64,000 nt of DNA. It comes from Aquabacterium sp. A7-Y. GTDB taxonomy: Bacteria > Pseudomonadota > Gammaproteobacteria > Burkholderiales > Burkholderiaceae_C. The notes under the pieces are model-generated. The model did not search any database and had not been told where the DNA came from. It worked only from the letters and a program-made list of their open reading frames with translations. Shown piece by piece: positions 1 through 13,573 of this stretch. The DNA lies in the NCBI RefSeq assembly GCF_026153205.1, contig NZ_JAPFBW010000014.1:62001-126000 (forward strand). The letters run 5' to 3'. The stretch's first letter is position 1. Every line of letters begins with the position of its first letter. A program made the position numbers and the translations under genes.

Positions 1-8
1 AGCGAGGC

Positions 9-308
9 TCAAACCGCGTCAGCGGGTGTCAGGCCCACGGCCGGCACGGGCATCAGCTCCGCGATGCCATACAAACTCGCGAGCTTCTGCAGCTGCGGCG
101 GCAGGTGGCGCACCTGGCAGCGCTTGCCGCCGGCCGTGGCCAGGCGCTGGCATTCGAGCAGCACGGCCAGGGCCGAGGAGTCGAAGTGCTTGAGGCCGGC
201 CGCGTCGATCAGCACCGTGTCGCCCGGCTGCGAGCGCAGGCCCTGCTGCAGCAGCCGCAGCGTGTCCTTGGCTTCGCGCTCGGTCAGGGTGGTGGGCAGG
301 AGCAGCAC
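9..308 (-). CDS. mlaB: MlaB, STAS-domain subunit of the Mla phospholipid transporter
   Basis: Small cytoplasmic STAS protein (99 aa) that, by family knowledge, binds the MlaF ATPase and stabilises the inner-membrane MlaFEDB complex. The sequence shows one compact STAS domain with the typical DAAGL-x3-DSSALAVL core near residues 35-50. The start is a GTG preceded by GGAGG with a 5-nt spacer, 14 bp after mlaC ends. It is the last recognisable gene of the mla operon here; only 8 bases remain before the window edge. The identification rests mostly on its position behind mlaC. Confidence 0.85.
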   Translation of the reverse strand: MLLLPTTLTEREAKDTLRLLQQGLRSQPGDTVLIDAAGLKHFDSSALAVLLECQRLATAGGKRCQVRHLPPQLQKLASLYGIAELMPVPAVGLTPADAV

Positions 309-322
309 GCGGGCCTCCGTCT

Positions 323-937
323 TCAGCTGCGGCCGCCGGCGGCCTTGTTGCGCTCGGCGAGCTTGGCGATCAGGCCGTCGATGCCACCCTGGCCGATCTC
401 CTGGGCAAAGCTGTTGCGATAGTTCTCGACCAGCCAGACACCGAGCACATTGACGTCGTAGATCTTCCAGCCGTCGGCGCTTTTCTCCAGCCGGTAGTCC
501 ATCTGCACCGGCTCGCCCCTGCCGCGCACCTCGGTACGCACGATGACTTCCTTGTCGTCGGGCGCCGAGCGCATCGGCTTCATCGTGACGCGCTGGTCCT
601 TCACCTGGGCCAGGGCACCCGCATAGGTGCGCACCAGCAGGGTCTTGAATTCGGCCTGCAGGCGCTGCTTCTGCTCCGGCGTGGCCTGGCGCCAGTAGCG
701 GCCGACCGCGGCGGAGGTCATGCGCTCGAAGTTGACGTGCGGCATGATCTTGCTGTCGACCAGCGTGATGACACGCTGGACGTCGCCCTGCTGGATGGCC
801 TTGTCTTCGCGCGCCGCGTCCATCACCTCGGTGGACACTTCCTTGACCAGGGCGTCGGGCGCCTGCTGGGCCCAGGCGGGTGCGGCGACGGCGAGCAACA
901 CGCTCATGCAGGCAGTGGCAAAACTACGGCGGATCAT
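323..937 (-). CDS. mlaC: MlaC, periplasmic phospholipid-binding protein
   Basis: Periplasmic shuttle that carries phospholipids between the MlaA complex in the outer membrane and MlaFEDB in the inner membrane. It has 204 aa, with a signal peptide of about 27 residues ending AWA and a mature chain of the MlaC/Ttg2D type (VNFERMTSAAVGRYW and the late GWKIYDVNVLGVWL stretch). The ATG is preceded by AGGAAAGGAAAA, so the longer upstream reading frame is not needed. It lies between mlaA (139 bp upstream, with a strong inverted repeat in the gap) and mlaB. Confidence 0.93.
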   Translation of the reverse strand: MIRRSFATACMSVLLAVAAPAWAQQAPDALVKEVSTEVMDAAREDKAIQQGDVQRVITLVDSKIMPHVNFERMTSAAVGRYWRQATPEQKQRLQAEFKTLLVRTYAGALAQVKDQRVTMKPMRSAPDDKEVIVRTEVRGRGEPVQMDYRLEKSADGWKIYDVNVLGVWLVENYRNSFAQEIGQGGIDGLIAKLAERNKAAGGRS

Positions 938-978
938 TTTTTCCTTTCCTGGCGGCAAGCCGCCAACTCTCTTCAGTC

Positions 979-1025
979 TGTGCTTCTGATCCGATCTGCG
1001 GCAATTGGTTCGGATCAGAAGCACA
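979..1025. repeat. Perfect 16-bp inverted repeat between mlaA and mlaC
   Basis: Arms 979-994 and 1010-1025 are exactly complementary over 16 bp, with a 15-nt loop containing CAATTG. No U-run follows on the minus (operon) strand, so it does not look like a normal intrinsic terminator. It could act as an intercistronic processing or stabilising hairpin, an attenuating stem, or a protein-binding palindrome. Confidence 0.85.
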
Positions 1026-1076
1026 TCCGGGCGCTTGCATGCCGTTTCGCTTGAAACGACGGCAGACGGCCCAGGA

Positions 1077-1850
1077 TCAGGGGGCCGACGCGGCCGGGGC
1101 CGGTGCTTGCAGGGTGGCGGGCGACTCGACGGGTTTGCCCTCCGGCTCGGCCTCACCCGCGTCCCCGCCCGCCTCGGGTGGGTCGCCGTCGTACACCAGG
1201 CTCTGGCGGCGCTGCAGATAGGCGTCGCGCAGGAACAGGTAGGGGTCCAGCGAGGCATCGGCCAGCATACCCGTAGCGCCCAGCAGGTTGGCGCGGGTGT
1301 TCACAGTGCGCAGGGCCGAACTGCCGTAGCCCGCGCCTGCATCGTTGCGGAAGGCATAACCGGCGGCCTTCATGTCCATCGGCAGCGCCGCGGTATCACG
1401 CAGCGTCGAGGGCCCGAGCAGCGGCAGCACGACGTAGGGGCCAGCGCCGATGCCCCAGCGGCCCAGCGTCTGGCCGAAGTCCTCGTCCTCGGCCTCGATG
1501 CCGGCCTCGGTCGCGATGTCCAGCACGCCACCGAGTCCGAAGAAGGTGTTCACGCCGAAGCGCAGCGTGTTCTTGGCCGTGGTTTCGGCCTTGAGCTGCA
1601 GCAGGCCGTTGACCGCAGACCAGGCGTCACCCAGGTTGGAGAAAAAGTTGCCGACCCCGGTGCGCACGAGGCTGGGCACGTGGTCGCGGTAGGCGGTGGC
1701 GACCGGCTTGAGCACCGCCTTGTCCACCGTGTCGTTGAAGGCGTACACCTTCCGGTTCATCGGCTCCAGAGGATCGCGTGGGTGGTGGCCGGCGCAGCCG
1801 GCCAGCCAGGCCGCGGCGGCCACGGCGAGGGACAGGCGCACGCTGCTCAC
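1077..1850 (-). CDS. mlaA: MlaA (VacJ) outer-membrane lipoprotein
   Basis: Outer-membrane lipoprotein that removes mislocalised phospholipids from the outer leaflet. It has 257 aa, with a signal sequence ending in lipobox LAGC (Cys19) and the family hallmark DPLEPMNRKVYAFND directly after it; the LPLLGPSTLRD stretch is also typical. The C-terminal tail is Pro/Glu/Ala-rich. The GTG start overlaps the mlaD stop by 4 bp (GTGA), so the two are translationally coupled. Encoding mlaA inside the mla operon is common in Burkholderiales, unlike the distant mlaA of E. coli. Confidence 0.95.
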   Translation of the reverse strand: MSSVRLSLAVAAAAWLAGCAGHHPRDPLEPMNRKVYAFNDTVDKAVLKPVATAYRDHVPSLVRTGVGNFFSNLGDAWSAVNGLLQLKAETTAKNTLRFGVNTFFGLGGVLDIATEAGIEAEDEDFGQTLGRWGIGAGPYVVLPLLGPSTLRDTAALPMDMKAAGYAFRNDAGAGYGSSALRTVNTRANLLGATGMLADASLDPYLFLRDAYLQRRQSLVYDGDPPEAGGDAGEAEPEGKPVESPATLQAPAPAASAP

Positions 1851-2338
1851 GGTTTGGCCCCCGGGGCAGCGGGCGCCGCCGGGCCCTCGGCCGCGCGGCT
1901 GTAGAGGAACTGCCCGATCAGGTTCTCCAGCACCACGGCCGACTGGGTCTGGGTGATCACGTCACCGGCGGCCAGGTTGTTCTCGTCGCCGCCGGGCTCC
2001 AGGCCCAGGTACTGCTCGCCCAGCAGCCCGGAGGTCAGAATCTTGGCCGAACTGTCCTTCGGGAAAGCGTAGCGACGCTCCAGTTCCATGCGCACGCGCG
2101 CCTGGAAGGTCTTGTCGTCGAATGTGATGGACTCGACGCGGCCGACCACCACGCCGGCGCTCTTGACTGGCGCGCGCGGCTTAAGGCCGCCGATGTTGTC
2201 GAAACGCGCATCCACGACATAGGTGTCCTCGAAGGACACGCTGAGCAGATTGGCCGCCTGCAAGGCCAGGAACACGATGGCCGCCGCGCCGAACAGCACG
2301 AACAGGCCGACCCACAGGTCATGACGAGACTTTTGCAC
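1847..2338 (-). CDS. mlaD: MlaD, MCE-domain substrate-binding subunit
   Basis: Inner-membrane-anchored MCE protein that forms the hexameric lipid channel on MlaE. One N-terminal membrane segment (about residues 9-28) is followed by a single MCE domain (VVDARFDNIGGLKPRAPVK onward) and a Pro/Ala-rich end; 163 aa. I chose the GTG at 2338 because GAGGAG lies 6-7 nt ahead and the resulting N-terminus resembles the family. An ATG at 2389 would add 17 low-complexity residues and lacks a good ribosome site. The stop overlaps the mlaA start. Confidence 0.9.
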   Translation of the reverse strand: MQKSRHDLWVGLFVLFGAAAIVFLALQAANLLSVSFEDTYVVDARFDNIGGLKPRAPVKSAGVVVGRVESITFDDKTFQARVRMELERRYAFPKDSSAKILTSGLLGEQYLGLEPGGDENNLAAGDVITQTQSAVVLENLIGQFLYSRAAEGPAAPAAPGAKP

Positions 2339-2392
2339 CGTCCACTCCTCGGCCGCCGCAGGGGCCGCGGCGGCGCTTCCTTTATACATTCA

Positions 2393-3178
2393 TCAAATCG
2401 AGAACATCAGGGCCGTCAGCACGAAGTCGAGGCCCAGCACCGACAGCGACGCCATCACGACCGTGCGCGTGGTTGCCCGCGAGACGCCCTCGGGCGTCGG
2501 CTTGCACTCGTAGCCTTGCAGCAGCGCGATGAAAGTCACCGTGATGCCGAACACGAGGCTCTTGATGATGCCGTTGCCGACATCGCCCCAGACCTTCACA
2601 CCGCCTTGCATCTGAGACCAGAAATCGCCCGGGTCGACGCCGATCATCACCACGCCGACCACCCAGCCGCCGATGATGCCGATCGCGCTGAAGACCGCGG
2701 CGAGCAGGGGCATGGCAATGACGCCGGCCCAGAAGCGCGGCGCCAGCACCCGCTGGATGGGATCGACCGCCATCATCTCCATCGCCGCGAGCTGCTCGCC
2801 AGCCTTCATCAGGCCGATCTCGGCGGTCAGCGAGGTGCCGGCCCGCCCGGCGAACAGCAGCGCCGCCACCACCGGGCCCAGCTCGCGCACCAGCGAGAGC
2901 GCCACCAGCAGCCCGAGCGCCTGCTCGGCCCCGTAGCGCTGCAGTGTGTAGTAACCCTGCAGGCCCAGCACGAAGCCGACGAACAGACCCGAGACGGTAA
3001 TGATCGCGAGCGAATAGTTGCCGAGGAAGTGCAACTGGTCGACCACCAGCCGGCCGCGCGCAAACACCTTGCTGCCCAGCAGCACGAGCTTCAGCAGCAA
3101 CCGAGCCGAATAGCCGACGTCGGCCAGCTTGCCGCGCACGGCAGCGCCAACGCGCTCGGGATGCAGGAAACCCAGCAT
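2393..3178 (-). CDS. mlaE: MlaE, permease subunit of the Mla transporter
   Basis: Inner-membrane permease of the phospholipid ABC system. The 261-aa hydrophobic protein matches the MlaE/YrbE family, with about five membrane segments, the conserved [17 protein letters not shown] stretch near the middle and the [20 protein letters not shown] coupling region late in the protein. The ATG start is 2 bp from the mlaF stop, so they are co-translated. It pairs with the MlaF ATPase and the MlaD hexamer. Confidence 0.95.
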   Translation of the reverse strand: MLGFLHPERVGAAVRGKLADVGYSARLLLKLVLLGSKVFARGRLVVDQLHFLGNYSLAIITVSGLFVGFVLGLQGYYTLQRYGAEQALGLLVALSLVRELGPVVAALLFAGRAGTSLTAEIGLMKAGEQLAAMEMMAVDPIQRVLAPRFWAGVIAMPLLAAVFSAIGIIGGWVVGVVMIGVDPGDFWSQMQGGVKVWGDVGNGIIKSLVFGITVTFIALLQGYECKPTPEGVSRATTRTVVMASLSVLGLDFVLTALMFSI

Positions 3179-3180
3179 GG

Positions 3181-4008
3181 TCAGGGCCTCATGCGGAAGT
3201 CTTCGGCCACCGAGCTGGCCGGGTAGTGGAAGCGCACCGGCCCGTCGTCCTGGGCATCGACGAACTGGCGCACCAGCGGGTCGGTGGACGCCCGCATCTC
3301 GGCCGGGCTGCCCTGGGCGGCGATGCGGCCGTTGGCCAGGAAGATCACGTGGTCGGCGATCAGGAAGGTCTCGTCAACGTCGTGCGAGACGACGATGCTG
3401 GTGACGCTCAGTGCCTGGTTGAGGTCGCGGATCAGGCGCGCCGCCACGCCCATCGAGATCGGATCCAGCCCGGCGAAGGGCTCGTCGTACATGATGAGGT
3501 CGGGGTCGAGCGCGATCGCGCGCGCCAGCGCCACGCGGCGCGCCATGCCGCCGGAGATCTCGCTGGGCATCAGGTCACGCGCGCCGCGCAGGCCCACCGC
3601 GTTGAGCTTCATCAGCACCAGGTCGCGGATCATCGTCGCGCTCAGGGCGGTGTGCTCGCGCAGCGGGAAGGCCACGTTGTCGAACACCGAGAGGTCGGTG
3701 AACAGCGCGCCGAACTGGAACAGCATGCCCATGCGACGGCGCGCAGCGTACAGCTGCGTGGTGTCCATCGCTCCGAGGTCCTGGCCGTCGAACAGCACCT
3801 GGCCCGACTGCGGCGAGACCTGGCGGCCGATCAGCCGCAGCACGGTGGTCTTGCCGCCCCCGGACGTTCCCATCAACGCGACCACCTTGCCGCGCGGCAC
3901 CGTCAGGCTGACGTCCTGCAGGATGGTACGGTCCCCATACCCGAAGGTAACCCCGCGCAGCTCGACCAGCGGCGTGGGGGGCGGTTGCAGGGTGTAGGGA
4001 GGCGACAT
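3181..4008 (-). CDS. mlaF: MlaF, ATPase subunit of the Mla transporter
   Basis: Cytoplasmic ABC ATPase that drives phospholipid movement through MlaE. In 275 aa it shows Walker [10 protein letters not shown] (47-55), Q-loop Gln98, signature SGGM (152-155), Walker B LIMYDEP (171-177) and the H-loop His209. The ISGGMARR form of the signature is usual for this subfamily. It is the first gene of the mla operon, so the promoter should lie in the 200 bp up to gltD; no clear -35/-10 pair was found there. The ribosome site at this ATG is weak. Confidence 0.95.
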   Translation of the reverse strand: MSPPYTLQPPPTPLVELRGVTFGYGDRTILQDVSLTVPRGKVVALMGTSGGGKTTVLRLIGRQVSPQSGQVLFDGQDLGAMDTTQLYAARRRMGMLFQFGALFTDLSVFDNVAFPLREHTALSATMIRDLVLMKLNAVGLRGARDLMPSEISGGMARRVALARAIALDPDLIMYDEPFAGLDPISMGVAARLIRDLNQALSVTSIVVSHDVDETFLIADHVIFLANGRIAAQGSPAEMRASTDPLVRQFVDAQDDGPVRFHYPASSVAEDFRMRP

Positions 4009-4157
4009 CGGACCGGAAGCAGAAAAAAAAGCCGGCGTTTTCGATCACCGGCACTTCGATGATAGGGGAAAACACCCGGAGGGGCCCTCACTCACCCCCT
4101 AGAAGGCAGGCCCCGCGCGGGAGCAATTGTTGCGCCTGCCCCACGGTGGAGCGGTGT

Positions 4158-4190
4158 AAAAGAAAGGGCCGCCTTGACGACGACCCTTTC
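4158..4190 (-). terminator. Intrinsic terminator of gltBD
   Basis: On the minus strand, 21 bases after the gltD stop, a 10-bp stem (4181-4190 with 4162-4171, one G-U pair) with a 9-nt loop is followed by TTTT. Position and shape fit termination of gltBD transcription ahead of the mla operon. Confidence 0.8.
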
Positions 4191-4211
4191 CATGTGAGTG
4201 ATCACACTCTT

Positions 4212-5678
<1,467 letters not shown>

Positions 5679-5702
5679 TTTCTAAACTCCTAGCTCGCCT
5701 GC

Positions 5703-10454
<4,752 letters not shown>

Positions 10455-10489
10455 GGCGCACTCCGTCTCATCGTTAGGGATAACGCGGC

Positions 10490-10517
10490 AGGATACTGGA
10501 GCACACTTACAAGTCAA
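10490..10517 (-). promoter_or_regulatory. Likely sigma70 promoter of gltBD
   Basis: On the minus strand, TTGACT (10512-10517) and TATCCT (10490-10495) are separated by 16 bp, about 35 bp before the gltB ATG. The transposase-associated repeat begins only 14 bp behind the -35 box. Confidence 0.55.
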
Positions 10518-10530
10518 GAACAATTAAATA

Positions 10531-10599
10531 GGGTCAGACTCCATTTATTTTTCGTAGATCAAAGCGCGATAGTTAAACGGGGACAGAGTGGATTTTTTT
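10531..10599. repeat. Two GGGnCAGA-type repeats at the 3' side of the transposase gene
   Basis: GGGTCAGACTCCATTTATTT at 10531 and GGGGACAGAGTGGATTTTTT at 10579 share a GGGnCAGA core followed by an AT-rich tail. The second overlaps the last codons of the transposase gene. Such GGGNCAGA-plus-T-run elements commonly accompany REP-type tyrosine transposase genes. Confidence 0.6.
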
Positions 10600-11274
10600 G
10601 GGCCGTCCCCGGGGGCGTGGCGCCAGCGGTCGGTCGACGAGTTGGCCGATACGTTCAATGAAAGCGCCCGATCCCAGCGCCCACCCCTTCCAGCTGGCGT
10701 CCTCAATTTGCCGCACCTGCTGCTGCGACAGGCCGTGCTCGACAAGCCCGCGATAGCGGGCCTCCCGGTCGAACGGGGTGTTGCCCAGGGTCCAGTACAA
10801 GGCATGAGCCGCCAGGAAAGCGTCGCTGCGCTGGCCCACGTGATGCCCGTAGCTGCTCCAGACCCACGCCGCAGGGTCGACACCGGCCTCGGCGCGCTGC
10901 GACGCGGTGTCCACATAAACCATCACCGGCAGCAGGAACTCCTGAGGATCGAGCACGCTCGCCCGGAAGCGTCCTTCCCACAAGGTGCCGGAGCGTCCCC
11001 GCACCCGGTTGTGCCAGCCAACATAACGGCGCCCGACGGTCTGCATCATGCGGCTCAACCCGCTCGCGTCGGCGGGGGTGGCGAGCAGCTGCACACCGTC
11101 CGGCAACAGGGCATAGGCGTGCACTGCGACGCGGCAGGTCAGCGCCGCTTCGCGCAGCGCCGCGAGATAGGTGCGGTAGTCCTCGTCGGTCTCGAAGACA
11201 GTCTGGCGGTGATGGCCCTGCTGCACCAGGTGATGCGGCAGGCCGGGTAGCACCAGGCGGGGAAGTCGGGCCAA
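10573..11274 (-). CDS. REP-associated tyrosine transposase (RAYT) with degenerate HUH motif
   Basis: Member of the Y1/RAYT transposase family, about 233 aa from a TTG that begins MARLPRLVLPGLPHH, the usual family N-terminus; an upstream TTG at 11292 adds 6 residues. The tyrosine region YVGWHNRVRGRSGTLWEGRF is well preserved, as is the WALGNTPF region and the basic RPRGRPKK tail. The block that normally reads like MPNHVHLL is LPDGVQLL here, so both HUH histidines that bind the catalytic metal are missing. It stands alone between gltB and dgt, flanked by GGGnCAGA repeats. Probably inactive as a nuclease, either decaying or kept for another role. Confidence 0.8.
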   Translation of the reverse strand: MARLPRLVLPGLPHHLVQQGHHRQTVFETDEDYRTYLAALREAALTCRVAVHAYALLPDGVQLLATPADASGLSRMMQTVGRRYVGWHNRVRGRSGTLWEGRFRASVLDPQEFLLPVMVYVDTASQRAEAGVDPAAWVWSSYGHHVGQRSDAFLAAHALYWTLGNTPFDREARYRGLVEHGLSQQQVRQIEDASWKGWALGSGAFIERIGQLVDRPLAPRPRGRPKKIHSVPV

Positions 11275-11300
11275 GGTGTAGCGCCGCGCCAACGGCGTCC

Positions 11301-11322
11301 GAGTTGATCTGGCCCCATTTTA
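11301..11322 (-). repeat. GGGnCAGA repeat at the 5' side of the transposase gene
   Basis: On the minus strand the stretch reads GGGGCCAGATCAACTC, the same GGGnCAGA core as the two repeats beyond the 3' end but in opposite orientation. Together they bracket the transposase gene. Confidence 0.5.
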
Positions 11323-11344
11323 TGGAGGGCCGGACCGGCGCGGC

Positions 11345-12454
11345 TCAGAACAGTCGTTCGCCGGTGAGCCGTTCGTGCTCCCGGATCGCAAAGCGGTCGG
11401 TCATTCCGGCGATGTAGTCGGCCACCGTGCGGTGCAGGTCGCTGGCCTCGGCGTAGTCGGGGGGCATTTCGGCCGGGCAGGAGACGTAGGCCGCGAACAG
11501 GGTGCGCACGATCCGCTTGCCGCGGTCGGTGGTCTCGGTGACCTGGGGATGGCGGTAGAGGTTCACGCGCAGGAAACGCTTGAGCACCACGCCCTCGGCC
11601 TGCATCGCTTCACTGAAGCAGAACATCGGCGGCAGGCGCCGGGCTGCGTCAGCGCTCTCCGGCGCGCCCTCGGCGAGCCGGGCGCGGGTACTGGCGATGA
11701 CATCGTAGACCTGCTCGGACAGCATGCGGCGTATCGCCTCGAACAGCAGGCGCCGCCCGGCCAGACCCGGGTGCTCGCGCTCCGCGGCCCGGCGGTAGCG
11801 GGCGAACAGCTCGACCTCGTCGAGCTGTTCGAGGCGCAGCAGCCCGGAGCGCACGCCGTCGTCGATGTCGTGCGCGTTGTAGGCAATCTCGTCGGCCAGG
11901 TTGCAAAGCTGGGCTTCCAGGCTGGGCTGGCTACGGTCCAGGAAACGCCGCGCCACGTCGCCCAGGCGCTCGGCGTTCTCGCGCGAGCAGTGCTTGAGGA
12001 TGCCTTCGCGGGTTTCGAAGCTGAGGTTGAGCCCGTCGAAATCGGGATAGCGCTCCTCCAGCTCGTCGACCACCCGCAGGCTCTGCAGGTTGTGCTCGAA
12101 GCCGCCGTGCTCCCGCATGCAATCGTGCAGCGCGTCCTGCCCGGCATGGCCGAAGGGGGTGTGCCCCAGATCATGCGCGAGTGCGATGGCCTCGACCAGG
12201 TCTTCGTGCAGGCCCAGTGTCCGGGCAATGGAGCGCCCCAGCTGCGCCACCTCCAGCGAATGCGTCAGGCGGGTGCGGAACAGGTCGCCCTCGTGGTTGA
12301 GGAACACCTGGGTCTTGTAGACCAGGCGGCGGAACGCGGTGCTGTGCACGATGCGGTCACGGTCGCGCTGGTAGTCGTTGCGGGTGGGCGCCGCCGGCTC
12401 GGCGTGCCGGCGACCTCGCGACTGCTCGGGGTGGCTGGCGTAGGGCGCGAGCAT
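11345..12454 (-). CDS. dgt: dGTPase-like deoxynucleoside triphosphohydrolase
   Basis: HD-superfamily dNTP triphosphohydrolase that releases triphosphate from dNTPs; it acts on nucleotide pools in the cytoplasm. The 369 aa carry the metal-binding set in order: RLTHSLEV (His), ALAHDLGHTPFGHAG (HD pair), and a later ADEIAYNAHDIDDG (Asp). The start region YQRDRDRIVHSTAFRRL is typical of the short class. The gene follows aroB by 14 bp and looks co-transcribed with it, as often seen in Betaproteobacteria. Confidence 0.93.
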   Translation of the reverse strand: MLAPYASHPEQSRGRRHAEPAAPTRNDYQRDRDRIVHSTAFRRLVYKTQVFLNHEGDLFRTRLTHSLEVAQLGRSIARTLGLHEDLVEAIALAHDLGHTPFGHAGQDALHDCMREHGGFEHNLQSLRVVDELEERYPDFDGLNLSFETREGILKHCSRENAERLGDVARRFLDRSQPSLEAQLCNLADEIAYNAHDIDDGVRSGLLRLEQLDEVELFARYRRAAEREHPGLAGRRLLFEAIRRMLSEQVYDVIASTRARLAEGAPESADAARRLPPMFCFSEAMQAEGVVLKRFLRVNLYRHPQVTETTDRGKRIVRTLFAAYVSCPAEMPPDYAEASDLHRTVADYIAGMTDRFAIREHERLTGERLF

Positions 12455-12468
12455 GCCAGCGCAGGCGG

Positions 12469-13569
12469 TCAGCGCGCGGTACAGGCCTCGACGACCTGCG
12501 CGACCAGCTCGTCAGGCGCACCTCGCATGCCGGCGCGTCCCAGCGCCTCGATGACGACAAAACGGATCTCACCGGCCTCGGCCTTTTTGTCGACCCGCAT
12601 CAGCTCCAGGTAGCGGGCCGGACTCAGGCTGGCTGGACCGGCCACCGGCAAGCCCGCGCGCTCGACGATGCGCCTCATGCGCTCGACGAAAGCAGCCGGC
12701 ATCAGGCCGAGGCGCGCCGACAGCTCGCTGGCCATCACCATGCCGCAGCCCACCGCCTCCCCGTGCAACCACTCGCCGTAGCCCAGCCCGGCTTCGATGG
12801 CGTGCCCGAAGGTGTGGCCGAAATTGAGGATGGCACGCAGCCCGCCTTCGCGTTCGTCCTGCCCCACCACCCAGGCCTTGATCTCACAGGAGCGCTTCAC
12901 CGCGTGTGCGAGCGCGGCCTTGTCGCGCGCCAGCAGGGCGTCGAGATTGGCCTCGATCCAGTCGAGGAAGTCGGCATCGGCGATCGGGCCGTACTTGATC
13001 ACTTCGGCCAGGCCCGCGGAGAGCTCGCGCTGCGGCAGCGTGTCCAGGGTCGCCAGATCCGCCACCACCAGCAGGGGCTGGTAGAAGGCGCCGATCATGT
13101 TTTTGCCGAGCGGGTGATTGATGGCGGTTTTGCCGCCTACCGAGGAATCGACCTGGGACAGCAGCGTGGTCGGCAGTTGGACGAAAGGCACGCCGCGCAT
13201 GTAGCAGGCGGCCGCGAAGCCGGTCATGTCGCCGATCACGCCGCCGCCGAGCGCGAACAGCGTGGTGCGGCGATCACACGACTCGGCGAGCAGACGGTCG
13301 AACACGCGGTTCAGCGACGTCCAGTCCTTGTGGGCTTCCCCGTCCGGCAGGTCGATGCGAACGACCTTGCGGTACACCGTCTGCAGGCGCTCCACGACCG
13401 CCGGGCCATACAACGGGCCGACCGTGGTGTTGCTGACGACCAGCGCATCGGCGCCACCGGCCCGCCCCAGGAGAGCCGGCAAGTCGGCCAGCAACCCGGA
13501 GCCGATGTGGATGTCGTAGCTACGCTCGTCGAGAGCAACCGTCAGACGGTGGCGCAATTGTCGGTTCAC
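12469..13569 (-). CDS. aroB: 3-dehydroquinate synthase
   Basis: Second enzyme of the shikimate pathway: NAD- and metal-dependent cyclisation of DAHP to 3-dehydroquinate. The 366-aa protein shows the NAD/substrate region [37 protein letters not shown], and metal-binding histidines in [13 protein letters not shown] and WLHGEAV. I use the GTG at 13569, which gives the expected N-terminus close to the SYDIHIG strand; a GTG at 13605 would overlap the upstream gene. It is separated from aroK by an inserted lipoprotein gene. Confidence 0.95.
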   Translation of the reverse strand: MNRQLRHRLTVALDERSYDIHIGSGLLADLPALLGRAGGADALVVSNTTVGPLYGPAVVERLQTVYRKVVRIDLPDGEAHKDWTSLNRVFDRLLAESCDRRTTLFALGGGVIGDMTGFAAACYMRGVPFVQLPTTLLSQVDSSVGGKTAINHPLGKNMIGAFYQPLLVVADLATLDTLPQRELSAGLAEVIKYGPIADADFLDWIEANLDALLARDKAALAHAVKRSCEIKAWVVGQDEREGGLRAILNFGHTFGHAIEAGLGYGEWLHGEAVGCGMVMASELSARLGLMPAAFVERMRRIVERAGLPVAGPASLSPARYLELMRVDKKAEAGEIRFVVIEALGRAGMRGAPDELVAQVVEACTAR

Positions 13570-13573
13570 TCCA

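Noticed and set aside
2339-2389. An ATG at 2389 as the mlaD start
   Set aside because: It adds 17 Ala-rich residues, lacks a ribosome site, and the GTG at 2338 has GAGGAG at a good distance.
1778-3226. A 482-codon plus-strand frame opposite mlaD and mlaE
   Set aside because: A shadow of the conserved mla genes with low-complexity His/Arg/Gln composition.
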